A DNA stretch of 64,000 bases from Salimicrobium album (GCF_900107115.1 NZ_FNOS01000002.1:422778-486777), one strand, 5' to 3'. Positions 16,502 to 25,872 are shown, counted from the first letter of the stretch. The notes: generated from the letters alone by a model not told the origin. Numbers and translations: made by a program.

Positions 16502-17476
16502 ATGAAATTAACTAAACTTTATTCATTTTTAAATAAAGACCTTGATGCAGTCGAAATGGAAGTGCTGCATTCGGTTTCTACCGAGGAAAAAGTGCTGCAA
16601 AAAGCTTCCAATCAGCTTCTTGAAGCAGGAGGGAAACGTATCCGTCCTGTTTTTGTGCTGCTCGCAGGGAAATTCGGGAAGTATGATTTTGATAAAATGA
16701 AAAATTGTGCCAAGGCCCTTGAACTTATTCATACCGGCTCTCTCGTCCACGATGATGTGATCGACGATGCCAAGCTGCGACGCGGTGACCTTACTGTAAA
16801 AGAACAGTACGACAACCACGTGGCCATGTACACGGGTGATTATATGTTTGCGCTTGCGCTCGAAGCCATGGGCAGCATAGACAATATGAGAGCTCATCAG
16901 GTTCTGTCAAAAACGATGATGGAACTTTGTGTAGGGGAAATTGAGCAGATTAAAGATAAAGGGGAAGTGGATCAGAACCTCCGTACTTACTTGCGCAGAA
17001 TCAAGAGGAAAACCGCTATTTTAATTGCGGAAAGCTGTCGTCTTGGAGCCATAGCAGGAGAAGCTTCCCTGAAAAAAGAGAGAGCTCTGTATAAGTACGG
17101 ATATAATGTGGGTATGAGTTATCAGATTATAGATGACATTCTCGATTTCACTTCATCCGAGGAAGAACTGGGAAAACCGGCGGGAAGTGATCTGATGCAG
17201 GGGAATATAACGCTCCCTGTCCTTTACGCCATACAGGAAGATGAAGAATTCAGGGAAGACCTGAGGAAAGCTTTCTCTCATACTTCAACTCTTACAAAAG
17301 AGGAAGCGGAACCGTTCATCAGAAAAGTGAAAGAAGGAGATTACATCGACAGGTCGTTAGAGCTCAGTGAACGTTATCTGAAGGAAGCGTTCCAGTCCCT
17401 TCAGCAGCTGCCGACAGGGAGACCCAAGCAGGCATTAAAAGCCATCGCCAAATATATCGGTAAAAGGAATTCCTGA
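16502..17476 (+). CDS. hepT: Heptaprenyl diphosphate synthase component 2
   Basis: A 324-residue trans-prenyltransferase, the catalytic subunit. The first aspartate-rich motif is in HDDVIDDAKLRRG near residue 81 and the second is IIDDILD near residue 217; both bind the diphosphates through magnesium. GGKRIRP near the N terminus binds isopentenyl diphosphate. It ends the mtrB-hepS-menG-hepT unit; no clear terminator follows before the ndk promoter. Confidence 0.96.
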   Translation: MKLTKLYSFLNKDLDAVEMEVLHSVSTEEKVLQKASNQLLEAGGKRIRPVFVLLAGKFGKYDFDKMKNCAKALELIHTGSLVHDDVIDDAKLRRGDLTVKEQYDNHVAMYTGDYMFALALEAMGSIDNMRAHQVLSKTMMELCVGEIEQIKDKGEVDQNLRTYLRRIKRKTAILIAESCRLGAIAGEASLKKERALYKYGYNVGMSYQIIDDILDFTSSEEELGKPAGSDLMQGNITLPVLYAIQEDEEFREDLRKAFSHTSTLTKEEAEPFIRKVKEGDYIDRSLELSERYLKEAFQSLQQLPTGRPKQALKAIAKYIGKRNS

Positions 17477-17478
17477 AA

Positions 17479-17507
17479 TTGCTTATGTGGATCAAACTTG
17501 TTACAAT
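17479..17507 (+). promoter_or_regulatory. SigA-type promoter of ndk
   Basis: TTGCTT (17479-17484), a 17-bp spacer and TACAAT (17502-17507). Confidence 0.65.
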
Positions 17508-17517
17508 GTAAAAGGCG

Positions 17518-17531
17518 TATAAGCGCTTACA
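17518..17531 (+). promoter_or_regulatory. cre-like palindrome downstream of the ndk promoter
   Basis: TATAAGCGCTTACA matches 13 of 14 positions of the CcpA consensus TGWNANCGNTNWCA, the mismatch being A for G at position 2. The core TAAGCGCTTA is a perfect palindrome and sits just after the predicted transcription start. It may instead be the core of a leader hairpin. Confidence 0.4.
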
Positions 17532-17555
17532 TATTTTACAGTGAGGTGGTTCACA

Positions 17556-18002
17556 ATGGAAAGAACGTTCATTATGGTTAAACCCGACGGAGTACAGCGT
17601 AACCTTGTGGGAGAAATCGTTTCCCGATTTGAAAAGAAAGGTCTCAAGCTCGTATATGCGGAAATGACGCAGGTTACGGAACAACTTGCATCAGAGCATT
17701 ACGCAGAACATAAAGATAAGCCGTTTTTTAAAGATCTCGTAGGTTTCATTACATCCAATCCTTCTTTTGCCATGGTTTGGGAAGGTGAAAATGCGATTGC
17801 GATCGGTCGTAAAATGATGGGTGCGACAAACCCGAAAGACTCGGAGCCCGGCACTATCAGAGGCGATTTCGGCCTGACAGTTGGAAAAAACGTGATTCAC
17901 GGGTCCGACAGCCAGGAAAGTGCGGAAAGGGAGATCGCTCTATTCGCAGGCGGAAAGCCATTCGTGGACTACGAAAAAGACGGAGACAAATGGATTTTCT
18001 GA
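17556..18002 (+). CDS. ndk: Nucleoside diphosphate kinase
   Basis: A 148-residue enzyme that balances nucleoside triphosphates by phosphate transfer through a phosphohistidine. The N terminus [15 protein letters not shown] and the active-site segment NVIHGSDS with the catalytic histidine near residue 115 are present. The ATG at 17556 follows GAGGTGG; the frame opens five codons earlier without a site. In B. subtilis cheR separates ndk from the chorismate synthase gene; here 250 bp without a gene lie between them. Confidence 0.97.
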   Translation: MERTFIMVKPDGVQRNLVGEIVSRFEKKGLKLVYAEMTQVTEQLASEHYAEHKDKPFFKDLVGFITSNPSFAMVWEGENAIAIGRKMMGATNPKDSEPGTIRGDFGLTVGKNVIHGSDSQESAEREIALFAGGKPFVDYEKDGDKWIF

Positions 18003-18010
18003 AGACCTTC

Positions 18011-18040
18011 ACCGCTTTCATATTGAAAGCGGTTTAGTTT
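18011..18040 (+). terminator. Terminator of ndk
   Basis: A perfect 9-bp stem (18011-18019 with 18025-18033) with a 5-nt loop is followed by a T-rich tail. The remaining interval to aroC shows no gene. Confidence 0.8.
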
Positions 18041-18211
18041 TACTTTTGTGCTTCTACGCTTTACAGTAGAAAAATATTTATCTATTATAAGTGGAGAAGG
18101 TACTATTTCCGCAGCCGGGGATCACCATGTTCGTTACTAATATTCAATCGAAGGATAATCTTTAATAGTATTACAATTTAGAATTTTAAATCACACAACC
18201 CGGAAAGTATG

Positions 18212-18220
18212 TGGTATAGT
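18212..18220 (+). promoter_or_regulatory. Extended -10 promoter of the aro operon
   Basis: TGG-TATAGT (18212-18220) is an extended -10 element about 35 bp before aroC; the -35 region is weak. Confidence 0.5.
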
Positions 18221-18253
18221 AGTACGTAAAATTCAAGAAAGGTCGGGGTGAAT

Positions 18254-19420
18254 ATGCGCTATTTGACTGCTGGAGAATCTCATGGAAAACAACTGACAAC
18301 AATTATTGAAGGGATTCCTTCCCATCTTCCCATTACTCAGGAACAGATCAATGGTTCTTTGAGAAGAAGGCAGGGAGGTCACGGACGCGGAAAACGAATG
18401 CAGATCGAAAAAGATACAGCTGATATCACTTCCGGTGTCCGTCATGGGTACACGCTTGGTTCACCGATTTCTCTGGTCATACATAACGACGATTTCAAAC
18501 ATTGGACGGATATTATGGGAGAAGACCCTTTTCCTGAAGGTGAAAAGATTAGACGCACAGTAACGAGACCCAGGCCGGGACATGCCGATCTTAACGGCGG
18601 GATGAAGTATGGCCACAGAGACCTCAGAAACGTACTGGAAAGGTCTTCAGCCAGAGAAACCGCTGCCAGAGTTGCTGCAGGTGCCGTTGCTAAAGTACTC
18701 CTTGAAGAACTCGGAATCAAGGTAGCCGGCTACGTGAGGGAGATTGCAGGGATCGTCAGTCCTTTTGATGAGACTATGCCGATCGATGAGAGAATGAAGA
18801 AAGCTGAGGAATCCCCTGTCAACACCCTCGATGACGGCGCAACCGAAGAAATGAAAAAGGCGATCGACGATGCGAAAAAAGAAGGCGATTCGATCGGCGG
18901 CGTAGCTGAAGTTTACGTGGAAGGTGTACCTGCCGGTCTTGGCTCTTACGTCCAGTACGATAAGAAGCTGGACGCGAAAATAGGCTTCAGTGTAATGAGT
19001 ATCAACGCTTTCAAAGGTGTCGAATTCGGAATCGGTTTTGAAGCTGCACGGAAAAACGGAAGTGAGGTTCACGATGAAATAGACTGGGAAGAGGACCGGG
19101 GCTATTTCAGAAAGACGAACAGACTCGGAGGATTCGAAGGCGGTATGACTACCGGAATGCCGATTGTCGTTAAAGGGGTGATGAAGCCGATCCCTACGCT
19201 CTACAAACCGCTTCAAAGTGTGGACATCGAGTCGAAAGAACCTTTCTCTGCAAGTATCGAACGTTCTGATTCCTGTGCGGTACCGGCTGCATCTGTAGTG
19301 ATGGAGCACGTAGTGGCTTTCGAGGTGGCAAAAGCGATTACGGAAGAATTCCCTTCCGATTATTTCCCGCGTCTGAAAGAGGCTCTGGATAACTATCGTG
19401 AGGAAGTGAGGAATTTCTGA
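18254..19420 (+). CDS. aroC: Chorismate synthase
   Basis: A 388-residue FMN-dependent enzyme that converts EPSP to chorismate, the branch point of aromatic synthesis. Seen are GESHGK near the N terminus, [13 protein letters not shown], and the signature [20 protein letters not shown] around residues 115-134. The ATG at 18254 follows GGGGTG. It opens a six-gene operon in which the next gene starts one base after its stop codon. Confidence 0.97.
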   Translation: MRYLTAGESHGKQLTTIIEGIPSHLPITQEQINGSLRRRQGGHGRGKRMQIEKDTADITSGVRHGYTLGSPISLVIHNDDFKHWTDIMGEDPFPEGEKIRRTVTRPRPGHADLNGGMKYGHRDLRNVLERSSARETAARVAAGAVAKVLLEELGIKVAGYVREIAGIVSPFDETMPIDERMKKAEESPVNTLDDGATEEMKKAIDDAKKEGDSIGGVAEVYVEGVPAGLGSYVQYDKKLDAKIGFSVMSINAFKGVEFGIGFEAARKNGSEVHDEIDWEEDRGYFRKTNRLGGFEGGMTTGMPIVVKGVMKPIPTLYKPLQSVDIESKEPFSASIERSDSCAVPAASVVMEHVVAFEVAKAITEEFPSDYFPRLKEALDNYREEVRNF

Positions 19421-19421
19421 C

Positions 19422-20489
19422 ATGGAACGGTTACAGGTGAATATCCCCGGGACTACAGCGTATGACGTGATGATAGCAGACGGTCTGCGACGCGAACTGA
19501 ATGAATATATTGCTGACAGCTACAGCAGCATTCTTATCATTGCGGACAGGCATGTGGCGGGTCTATATATGGATGATATAACAAATGTCCTGAAGACAAG
19601 AGGAAATATTTTTTGTAAAGTTATCCCGCCGGGGGAAGGTACGAAAAGCATGGAATGGTACGATCGTCTTCTTGACTATTGTATCTCGTGCAATCTGGAT
19701 AGAAAATCGCTGATCATAGCCCTTGGCGGAGGAATGACCGGAGATCTGGCCGGGTTCGTTGCTGCCACTTACCTTCGTGGTATCTCCTATATACAAATGC
19801 CTACGAGTATTCTCGCCCACGACAGCAGCGTCGGCGGGAAAGTGGCAATCAACCATAAAGCGGGAAAAAATCTGATTGGTGCTTTCCATCATCCGGATAA
19901 AGTTCTTTTCGATACGGAAATGATTGATTCTTTACCTTTGAAAGAGAAACGCTCGGGATATGGCGAAGTAGTGAAACATGCACTGCTCAGTGATAAATGC
20001 TGGTTCGATGAAATTATGGAGAGGGAACTGAAAGAACTTGAAAATCATAAGGCAGCCCGAGATCTTATTCGTGGAGTCCGGCTGAAAGCCTCCATCGTCG
20101 AGCAGGATGAAAAAGAGGCCGGTGTTAGAAAGTACCTGAATCTCGGCCATACACTGGCTCACGCCATCGAGACAGAATTGGATTATGGATCCGTTACACA
20201 CGGGGAAGCGGTGGTTATCGGAATTATATTTGCTCTTTCCCTCAGCGGTATGGAAGAAGAACGCAATAGTCTTCTCGTCTGGGCTGATAATAACGGTTAC
20301 CCACTGGAAGTAGTCGGCGAACTGGATGAAAGGAAACTCCTGGAACATATGAAGCGCGATAAAAAAGCCGAGAGAGGGAAAATCAACTATGTGCTTTTAC
20401 AGGCAGTCGGCAGTCCTTACGTTTCGCATGTAGAAGAAGATGAGCTTCTCCATGCGTTGAAGCAGTTCAAAAATGAGGTGATCGAATGA
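19422..20489 (+). CDS. aroB: 3-dehydroquinate synthase
   Basis: A 355-residue NAD- and metal-dependent enzyme of the second shikimate step. The motif GGGMTGDLAGFVAATY is near residue 104, and the zinc ligands are in SGYGEVVKHALL, LGHTLAHAIE and THGEAV. It starts one base after aroC and overlaps aroH by four bases. Confidence 0.97.
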   Translation: MERLQVNIPGTTAYDVMIADGLRRELNEYIADSYSSILIIADRHVAGLYMDDITNVLKTRGNIFCKVIPPGEGTKSMEWYDRLLDYCISCNLDRKSLIIALGGGMTGDLAGFVAATYLRGISYIQMPTSILAHDSSVGGKVAINHKAGKNLIGAFHHPDKVLFDTEMIDSLPLKEKRSGYGEVVKHALLSDKCWFDEIMERELKELENHKAARDLIRGVRLKASIVEQDEKEAGVRKYLNLGHTLAHAIETELDYGSVTHGEAVVIGIIFALSLSGMEEERNSLLVWADNNGYPLEVVGELDERKLLEHMKRDKKAERGKINYVLLQAVGSPYVSHVEEDELLHALKQFKNEVIE

Positions 20490-20863
20490 TTCGTGGAATC
20501 CGTGGAGCGACCACAGTTGAAACAGACGACGCTACTGAAATCGTGAGCAGGTCGTATGAATTAATGAAAGAGATCGTAGAGGAAAACAGAATTTCGGCAG
20601 AGGACGTAACCCAGGTACTTTTCAGCGCCACGGCCGATCTGAACGCTGCCTTTCCTGCAAAATCGTTACGGAACCTGGACGGCTGGAAATACGTGCCGGT
20701 CATGTGCATGCGTGAAATCGATGTACCTGAAGGTTTAAGCAGGTGTATAAGGGTGATGGTAACGGTCAATACGACTGCGGAACAGAAAGAAATTAACCAT
20801 ATTTATCATCACGAAGCGATTAAGCTTCGTCCTGATTTAAAAGAGGAAGGCGGTGCCAAATGA
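20486..20863 (+). CDS. aroH: Monofunctional chorismate mutase, AroH class
   Basis: A 125-residue trimeric enzyme that rearranges chorismate to prephenate. The active-site arginines are in RGIRGATTVE at the N terminus and in RCIRVMVTVN near residue 90, as in the B. subtilis enzyme. It overlaps aroB and hisC by four bases each. In B. subtilis the trpEDCFBA genes lie between aroH and hisC; the overlap here leaves no room for them. Confidence 0.96.
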   Translation: MIRGIRGATTVETDDATEIVSRSYELMKEIVEENRISAEDVTQVLFSATADLNAAFPAKSLRNLDGWKYVPVMCMREIDVPEGLSRCIRVMVTVNTTAEQKEINHIYHHEAIKLRPDLKEEGGAK

Positions 20864-21960
20864 AGACGAAACCGATATTAAATGAAATGACTCCGTATAA
20901 ACCGGGGAAACAGATTGATGAAGTGAAGAGGGAATACGGACTTGAAAAGATAGTGAAACTGGCTTCCAATGAGAATCCGTTCGGGTTCTCAGGAAAGGTG
21001 AAGGAAGAACTCCCGCGGATGCTCGAAAGTTTAGAGTACTATCCGGATGGTCATGCCAGAGAAATCAGGGGAGCGGTCTCGGATTTTTATCAAATCGGGG
21101 AAGACCAGCTTATTTTCGGGAACGGGTCGGATGAGATCGTTCAGATTCTATGTCGTGCTTTCCTGGAACCGTTGACGAACACGGTGATGGCCGTACCTAC
21201 GTTCCCTCAATACAAACACAACGCTCTTCTTGAAGGAGCGGAGGTGCGCGAAGTGGTTCTTACGGAAGATGGACATCATGACACCGAAACTATGCTGAAT
21301 AAAGTGGATGATCACACAAGGATTCTCTGGCTGTGTTCCCCCAACAACCCGACAGGGGTACTGCTCGGGGAGGAAAAACTGAAAGAGATTATAGATCGTA
21401 CCCCCTCCCACGTATTGATCGTTATAGATGAAGCTTATTATGAATACGCAGATAAAGAAAAACGGGCATCCTCACTGGAACTCGTTAATAATCACAAGAA
21501 TGTAATGGTATTGCGGACGTTTTCCAAAGCTTACGGGCTGGCCGGCCTGCGGATAGGGTACGGCGTAGGCGATCCGGAAACGATTTCCGCGATGGAACCG
21601 GCACGTGAGCCGTTCAATACTTCGGTCGTAGCCCAGAAAGCGGCTGTGCTGGCGCTTGAAGATCAGGAGTTTTTAGAAGATACGGTGACGCGGACCAGGG
21701 AAAACAAGAAAGCGTTTATGGATTTCTGTGACTCTATCGATCTTCGCTACGATGACTCGGAAGCTAACTTTGTACTGCTGCATTTACCGATCAGTGGAGA
21801 TGAAATGTTTGAATACCTGCTGACGAAAGGGTTCATCGTACGTTCCGGAGAAGCTCTCGGTATCCCGGAATCCATTCGTCTCACCATTGGAAGTAAAGAG
21901 GATATGAAAAAAATCCAGGGGTACATTGAAGAGAAGGTGAAGCAGGAGGAAGAGATATGA
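20860..21960 (+). CDS. hisC: Histidinol-phosphate / aromatic aminotransferase
   Basis: A 366-residue class I/II PLP aminotransferase. The PLP lysine is in RTFSKAYGLAGLRIGYG, the PNNPTG motif precedes it, and ASNENPFG and YYPDG mark the HisC branch. In B. subtilis the same enzyme serves histidine synthesis and the transamination of prephenate-derived keto acids, which suits its place between aroH and tyrA. It overlaps both neighbours by four bases. Confidence 0.95.
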   Translation: MKTKPILNEMTPYKPGKQIDEVKREYGLEKIVKLASNENPFGFSGKVKEELPRMLESLEYYPDGHAREIRGAVSDFYQIGEDQLIFGNGSDEIVQILCRAFLEPLTNTVMAVPTFPQYKHNALLEGAEVREVVLTEDGHHDTETMLNKVDDHTRILWLCSPNNPTGVLLGEEKLKEIIDRTPSHVLIVIDEAYYEYADKEKRASSLELVNNHKNVMVLRTFSKAYGLAGLRIGYGVGDPETISAMEPAREPFNTSVVAQKAAVLALEDQEFLEDTVTRTRENKKAFMDFCDSIDLRYDDSEANFVLLHLPISGDEMFEYLLTKGFIVRSGEALGIPESIRLTIGSKEDMKKIQGYIEEKVKQEEEI

Positions 21961-23051
21961 ATAAAACTGTAGTAGTCGCCGGTCTCGGTCTGATCGGTGG
22001 CTCTCTGGCCATGAATATTAAAAAGGAAGGCCACTTCATATTAGGGCATGATGAAGATGTCCAGAGCCTTGAACTGGCTTATCGCCAGGGCGTCATTGAT
22101 GAGAAGGCGGAGGACCTCTATGAAGCGCTGTCCCGGGCAGATGCTCTGTTTCTCGCGCTGCCTATCACTACTACCGTTCAGGTGATCCGGAAGTTGAACA
22201 ACGTGACTCTTACCAAAGATCTGCTGGTTACCGATGTCTCTTCAGTGAAGAATGAAGTGATGAAGGAAGCTTCTCTTCTCACAAACGACCGGATAACATT
22301 TATCGGTGGTCATCCGATGTCCGGATCACACAAAAACGGATTTACAGCAGCCAAACCTCATTTATTCGAAAATGCTATTTACGTCCTCTCTCCGGTCAAC
22401 GACCGGGGTGAGAAAACAAAAGAGCTGCGGGAGCTGCTGGAGGCGACGAAAGCCCGCTTCGTAACTCTCTCGCCTCAGGAACATGATGAGATGACCGCCG
22501 TAATTTCACATTTTCCGCACCTGATTGCCTCCTCCCTCGTCCAGCAGGCAAAAAAATGGCAGCATACACACCCGGAATTGAAAAACCTTGCTGCCGGAGG
22601 CTTTCGTGATATTACAAGAATTGCTTCGAGTAATCCTCCACTGTGGCAGGATATTTTTTTTCAAAATAAACAGCAACTCGTGCCAATGCTTGAAGACTGG
22701 ATCCAGGAAATGACCAGATTGAAAGAATACTTGCAGAACGACTCACAGGAGGAGACGTTACGTTATTTGACGGAAGCTAAAACATTCAGGGATGGTCTGC
22801 CTGTCAAAGAGAAGGGAGCCATCCCCGGTTTCTATGACATCTTCGTGGATATCTATGATCAGCCGGGAACCATCCATAAAGTGATCGAAGTTCTTGCCGA
22901 AGCGGGTATAAGTATTAAGAACATAGAAATACTCGAAATACGTGAAGGCATAACGGGAGTACTCCGCATCAGCTTTCCGACCGGAAAAGAACAGGAGGAG
23001 AGCGCTCTCCTTCTGAGAAGGAAGAATTATGAGGTAGTGACCGAACAGTAA
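21957..23051 (+). CDS. tyrA: Prephenate dehydrogenase with ACT domain
   Basis: A 364-residue NAD-dependent enzyme that oxidises prephenate to 4-hydroxyphenylpyruvate on the way to tyrosine. The Rossmann motif GLGLIGGSLA is at residues 9-18, with GGHPMSGS and the catalytic histidine region SHFPHL following. A C-terminal ACT domain (about residues 292-364, starting FYDIFVDIYD) is probably the site of tyrosine feedback. Overlaps hisC by four bases. Confidence 0.96.
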   Translation: MNKTVVVAGLGLIGGSLAMNIKKEGHFILGHDEDVQSLELAYRQGVIDEKAEDLYEALSRADALFLALPITTTVQVIRKLNNVTLTKDLLVTDVSSVKNEVMKEASLLTNDRITFIGGHPMSGSHKNGFTAAKPHLFENAIYVLSPVNDRGEKTKELRELLEATKARFVTLSPQEHDEMTAVISHFPHLIASSLVQQAKKWQHTHPELKNLAAGGFRDITRIASSNPPLWQDIFFQNKQQLVPMLEDWIQEMTRLKEYLQNDSQEETLRYLTEAKTFRDGLPVKEKGAIPGFYDIFVDIYDQPGTIHKVIEVLAEAGISIKNIEILEIREGITGVLRISFPTGKEQEESALLLRRKNYEVVTEQ

Positions 23052-23079
23052 ATATGCAGTATGAAGGGGGAAGATGTAT

Positions 23080-24366
23080 ATGAAAAGAAATCCGGCATCA
23101 GCGGGTTTATCGGGAGAGATTGCAGTACCCGGAGACAAATCGATCTCACATCGTGCTGTTATATTCGCATCTCTGGCGGAGGGGACTTCCAGAATCAGCG
23201 GCTTCCTGGACGCGGAAGATTGTTTAAGGACGGTAGAGGTGTTCAGGGCAATGGGGTTGCAGATCGACCGGGACGGACGGGATCTGACTGTACATGGCAA
23301 GGGAGCGGATAGACTGAAGGAGCCGGATGCCCCGCTATATTTCGGAAACTCCGGAACGACTGCCAGACTGATGAGCGGAGTGTTGGCCGGGCTTCCGTTA
23401 TTTACGACAGCGTACGGGGACGAATCTCTCAGCGCGCGCCCTATGGACCGGGTCGTGAAGCCGCTCCGTCAGATGGGCGCTGTCATCGAGGGTAGAGAAC
23501 AAGGAAAGAAACTTCCTCTTGCTTTCAGCGGAACCGGCCTGAGCGGAATAACTTATGAAATGCCTGTCAAGAGTGCCCAGGTTAAATCTGCCATTCTTCT
23601 TGCCGGACTTTTTGCCGAAGGGGTTACAACAGTGATCGAAGCTGCGAAGACGAGGAACCATACGGAAACGATGCTCCCTGAATTCGGAGTGGAAGTTACC
23701 AATGACTTCGGCGCTATATCCGTCCGGGGCGGCCAGAAAATGAAAGCTTCGAACGTAGATATCCCGGGAGATATTTCTTCAGCCGCCTTTTTTATAGTTG
23801 CTGCTGCTGTCGTTCCCGGAAGTGATGTAACTATTCGAAGAGTGGGTGTCAATGAAACGCGTAACGGCATTATTCAGGCTCTAAAAAAGATGGGCGCCGA
23901 TATAAATGTGGAAATCACCGACCGGATCGGGAAGGAACCTGTAGCAGATGTTACTGTGAAAAGCAGTGAACTCGAGGGTATTACGGTGGAAGGAGAATTG
24001 ATCGCCAATCTTATCGATGAAGTCCCTGTTCTTGCCCTGGCCGCAACTCAAGCTGCGGGAACGACGGTCATCAAAGATGCCGGGGAACTGAAAGTGAAGG
24101 AGACGGACCGCATACAGGCTGTGTGCGACAACCTTTCTTTAATGGGGGCGGATATTACGCCTACAGAAGATGGAATGATCATTAAAGGCGGAACTGCTCT
24201 CCGGGGTGCGGAAGTATCTTCAAAAGGGGACCATCGCATAGGTATGATGGAAGCCGTAGCTTCACTTCTAGCCGAAGGGGAGACCACTATTCACCGCCCG
24301 GAAGCCATAAACATTTCCTATCCTGACTTCTTTTCGGACCTCGAGCACTTGCTATATAATCGTTAG
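23080..24366 (+). CDS. aroA: 3-phosphoshikimate 1-carboxyvinyltransferase (EPSP synthase)
   Basis: A 428-residue EPSP synthase, called aroE in older B. subtilis nomenclature; the glyphosate target. PGDKSISHRA near the N terminus and LYFGNSGTTARLM near residue 88 bind shikimate-3-phosphate and PEP, and VKETDRI with GDHRIGM are in the second domain. The ATG at 23080 is 9 nt after GGGGG; an ATG two codons earlier is closer than ideal. Last gene of the aro operon, followed by a strong terminator. Confidence 0.97.
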   Translation: MKRNPASAGLSGEIAVPGDKSISHRAVIFASLAEGTSRISGFLDAEDCLRTVEVFRAMGLQIDRDGRDLTVHGKGADRLKEPDAPLYFGNSGTTARLMSGVLAGLPLFTTAYGDESLSARPMDRVVKPLRQMGAVIEGREQGKKLPLAFSGTGLSGITYEMPVKSAQVKSAILLAGLFAEGVTTVIEAAKTRNHTETMLPEFGVEVTNDFGAISVRGGQKMKASNVDIPGDISSAAFFIVAAAVVPGSDVTIRRVGVNETRNGIIQALKKMGADINVEITDRIGKEPVADVTVKSSELEGITVEGELIANLIDEVPVLALAATQAAGTTVIKDAGELKVKETDRIQAVCDNLSLMGADITPTEDGMIIKGGTALRGAEVSSKGDHRIGMMEAVASLLAEGETTIHRPEAINISYPDFFSDLEHLLYNR

Positions 24367-24368
24367 GA

Positions 24369-24411
24369 AAAATATCTTCACCGGACGAAAGGTCCCGGGT
24401 GAAGATATTTT
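24369..24411 (+). terminator. Terminator of the aro operon
   Basis: A perfect 14-bp stem (24369-24382 with 24398-24411) encloses a 15-nt loop, and the descending arm ends in TTTT. Confidence 0.85.
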
Positions 24412-24433
24412 AATGGGTCAGGAATTTCCTTAC

Positions 24434-24462
24434 TTGAATACAAAGCGACATTCGTATATCAT
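24434..24462 (+). promoter_or_regulatory. SigA-type promoter of ypiA
   Basis: TTGAAT (24434-24439), a 17-bp spacer and TATCAT (24457-24462). Confidence 0.6.
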
Positions 24463-24511
24463 TGCTCTGTTAAGGGAGAATGAAACCCGCGGTGCAGAAA
24501 GGGTGTAATTA

Positions 24512-25762
24512 ATGGAAGAGATTCAGAAAGCAGTCCATCAGATGGAGGAAAATAAAACGCAGGATGCGCTAGAAACACTGCAGAATTATTTGCCGGAAGC
24601 TGATGAAGAAGAGAAATTCACAATAGCTGAACTCTATATACAGTGGGGGATGCTTGAAGAGGCGAAGATGATTTTGAAAGAATTTCTTCAGCAGTATCCG
24701 AAGGAACAGGAAATCATCGTTATGCTGGCGGAGATCCACATCGACCTTGAGGAAGACATGGAAGCGGTCGACCTTTTGAATAAAATAGAACCCGAGGACG
24801 AAATGTATCTCCAGGCTCTCATGCAGGTCGCTGATCTGTATCAGTCTCAGGGCCTGTTTGAGGTGGCGGAAAGTAAACTTCTGACAGCGAAACATTATGA
24901 TCCGAACGAACCGGTGATCGACTTCGCTTTAGGGGAACTTGCTTTTTCGAACGGTGAATATAACAAAAGTATCCCCTATTATGAAAATGCGATGGAACAC
25001 TCCCGGGTCATCGGAGATATCGAAGTAGCAACCCGGCTCGGAGAAGCCTATGCGGCTACAGGCGGGTTCGAAGTAGCCCTCGAGTACTTTCAGGAAGTGG
25101 AAGAGGAAAACCCGGATGTGCAGTTCCGGTACGGATTCATAGCCAACAAGGCAGGGAGAAGCGACATAACCATTCAGGTATGGGAAGATCTTCTTAAAAA
25201 AGATCCATATTATCAATCCGTTTATCCGCTTCTGGCCAGAGTCTATGAAGAGGAAGGGATGGCTGCCGAAGCACTGGAGAAAGCACGGGAAGGTCTTACG
25301 AAAGATGAGTATAATAAAGATCTATACTACATGACCGGTTTTCTGTCCTACAAACAGGGAGATAAAGAAGCTGCTTATCGGGCGATGAGAGAAGCGGTTG
25401 CCATAGATCCCGGTTATAAAGAGGCGGTGCTGTTCCTTCTTGAACGGTATAAAGAAGAAGAAGATTATGAAAGCGTCATACTCCTTCTTGAAGATATTCA
25501 AAAGACGGGAGAAGTGGACCCGCTCTACGACTGGAAACTCGCCCAGGCAAGCAGGGAAGAGGAAAACTTCGAGAAGTCTTCCGGTTATTATGCCAATGCT
25601 TATTTATCTTTTAAAGAAGATGTGGAATTCCTTGAGGACTACGGCTATTTTCTTGTTGAAAACGGACAGAAAGAAGAAGCTGTGTCTGTATTTAAAGAGT
25701 TTCTGGTTCTTGAGCCTTCGAACACCGAAATTGAAGAATTCATCGAAAGGCTGGAAGCTTAA
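24512..25762 (+). CDS. ypiA: Tetratricopeptide-repeat protein YpiA
   Basis: A 416-residue, very acidic protein made almost entirely of TPR-type helix pairs, for example IDFALGELAFSNGEYNKSI and YYMTGFLSYKQGDKEAAYRA. TPR proteins act as scaffolds; the partner is unknown. Length and position between aroA and the qcr region match B. subtilis YpiA (about 423 residues). AGAAAGGGTG precedes the ATG. No signal peptide or membrane segment, so cytoplasmic. Confidence 0.85.
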   Translation: MEEIQKAVHQMEENKTQDALETLQNYLPEADEEEKFTIAELYIQWGMLEEAKMILKEFLQQYPKEQEIIVMLAEIHIDLEEDMEAVDLLNKIEPEDEMYLQALMQVADLYQSQGLFEVAESKLLTAKHYDPNEPVIDFALGELAFSNGEYNKSIPYYENAMEHSRVIGDIEVATRLGEAYAATGGFEVALEYFQEVEEENPDVQFRYGFIANKAGRSDITIQVWEDLLKKDPYYQSVYPLLARVYEEEGMAAEALEKAREGLTKDEYNKDLYYMTGFLSYKQGDKEAAYRAMREAVAIDPGYKEAVLFLLERYKEEEDYESVILLLEDIQKTGEVDPLYDWKLAQASREEENFEKSSGYYANAYLSFKEDVEFLEDYGYFLVENGQKEEAVSVFKEFLVLEPSNTEIEEFIERLEA

Positions 25763-25792
25763 TTCCGGGAACCCGGAAAAAAATAGAATTAC

Positions 25793-25821
25793 TTTTCAAA
25801 CTGTGAATCAGAAAGTATACT
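25793..25821 (+). promoter_or_regulatory. SigA-type promoter immediately upstream of a terminator
   Basis: TTTTCA (25793-25798), a 17-bp spacer and TATACT (25816-25821). Transcription would start near 25828, only about 10 bases before the hairpin at 25838. Confidence 0.55.
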
Positions 25822-25837
25822 GATAAATACAGTGTTT

Positions 25838-25872
25838 AAAAAACAGGGGACTTAATCCACGCCCCTGTTTTT
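25838..25872 (+). terminator. Terminator between ypiA and ypiF
   Basis: AAAAACAGGGG (25839-25849) pairs with CCCCTGTTTTT (25862-25872), an 11-bp stem with a 12-nt loop ending in T residues. It may end ypiA transcripts, attenuate ypiF, or end a short RNA from the promoter just upstream. Confidence 0.85.
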
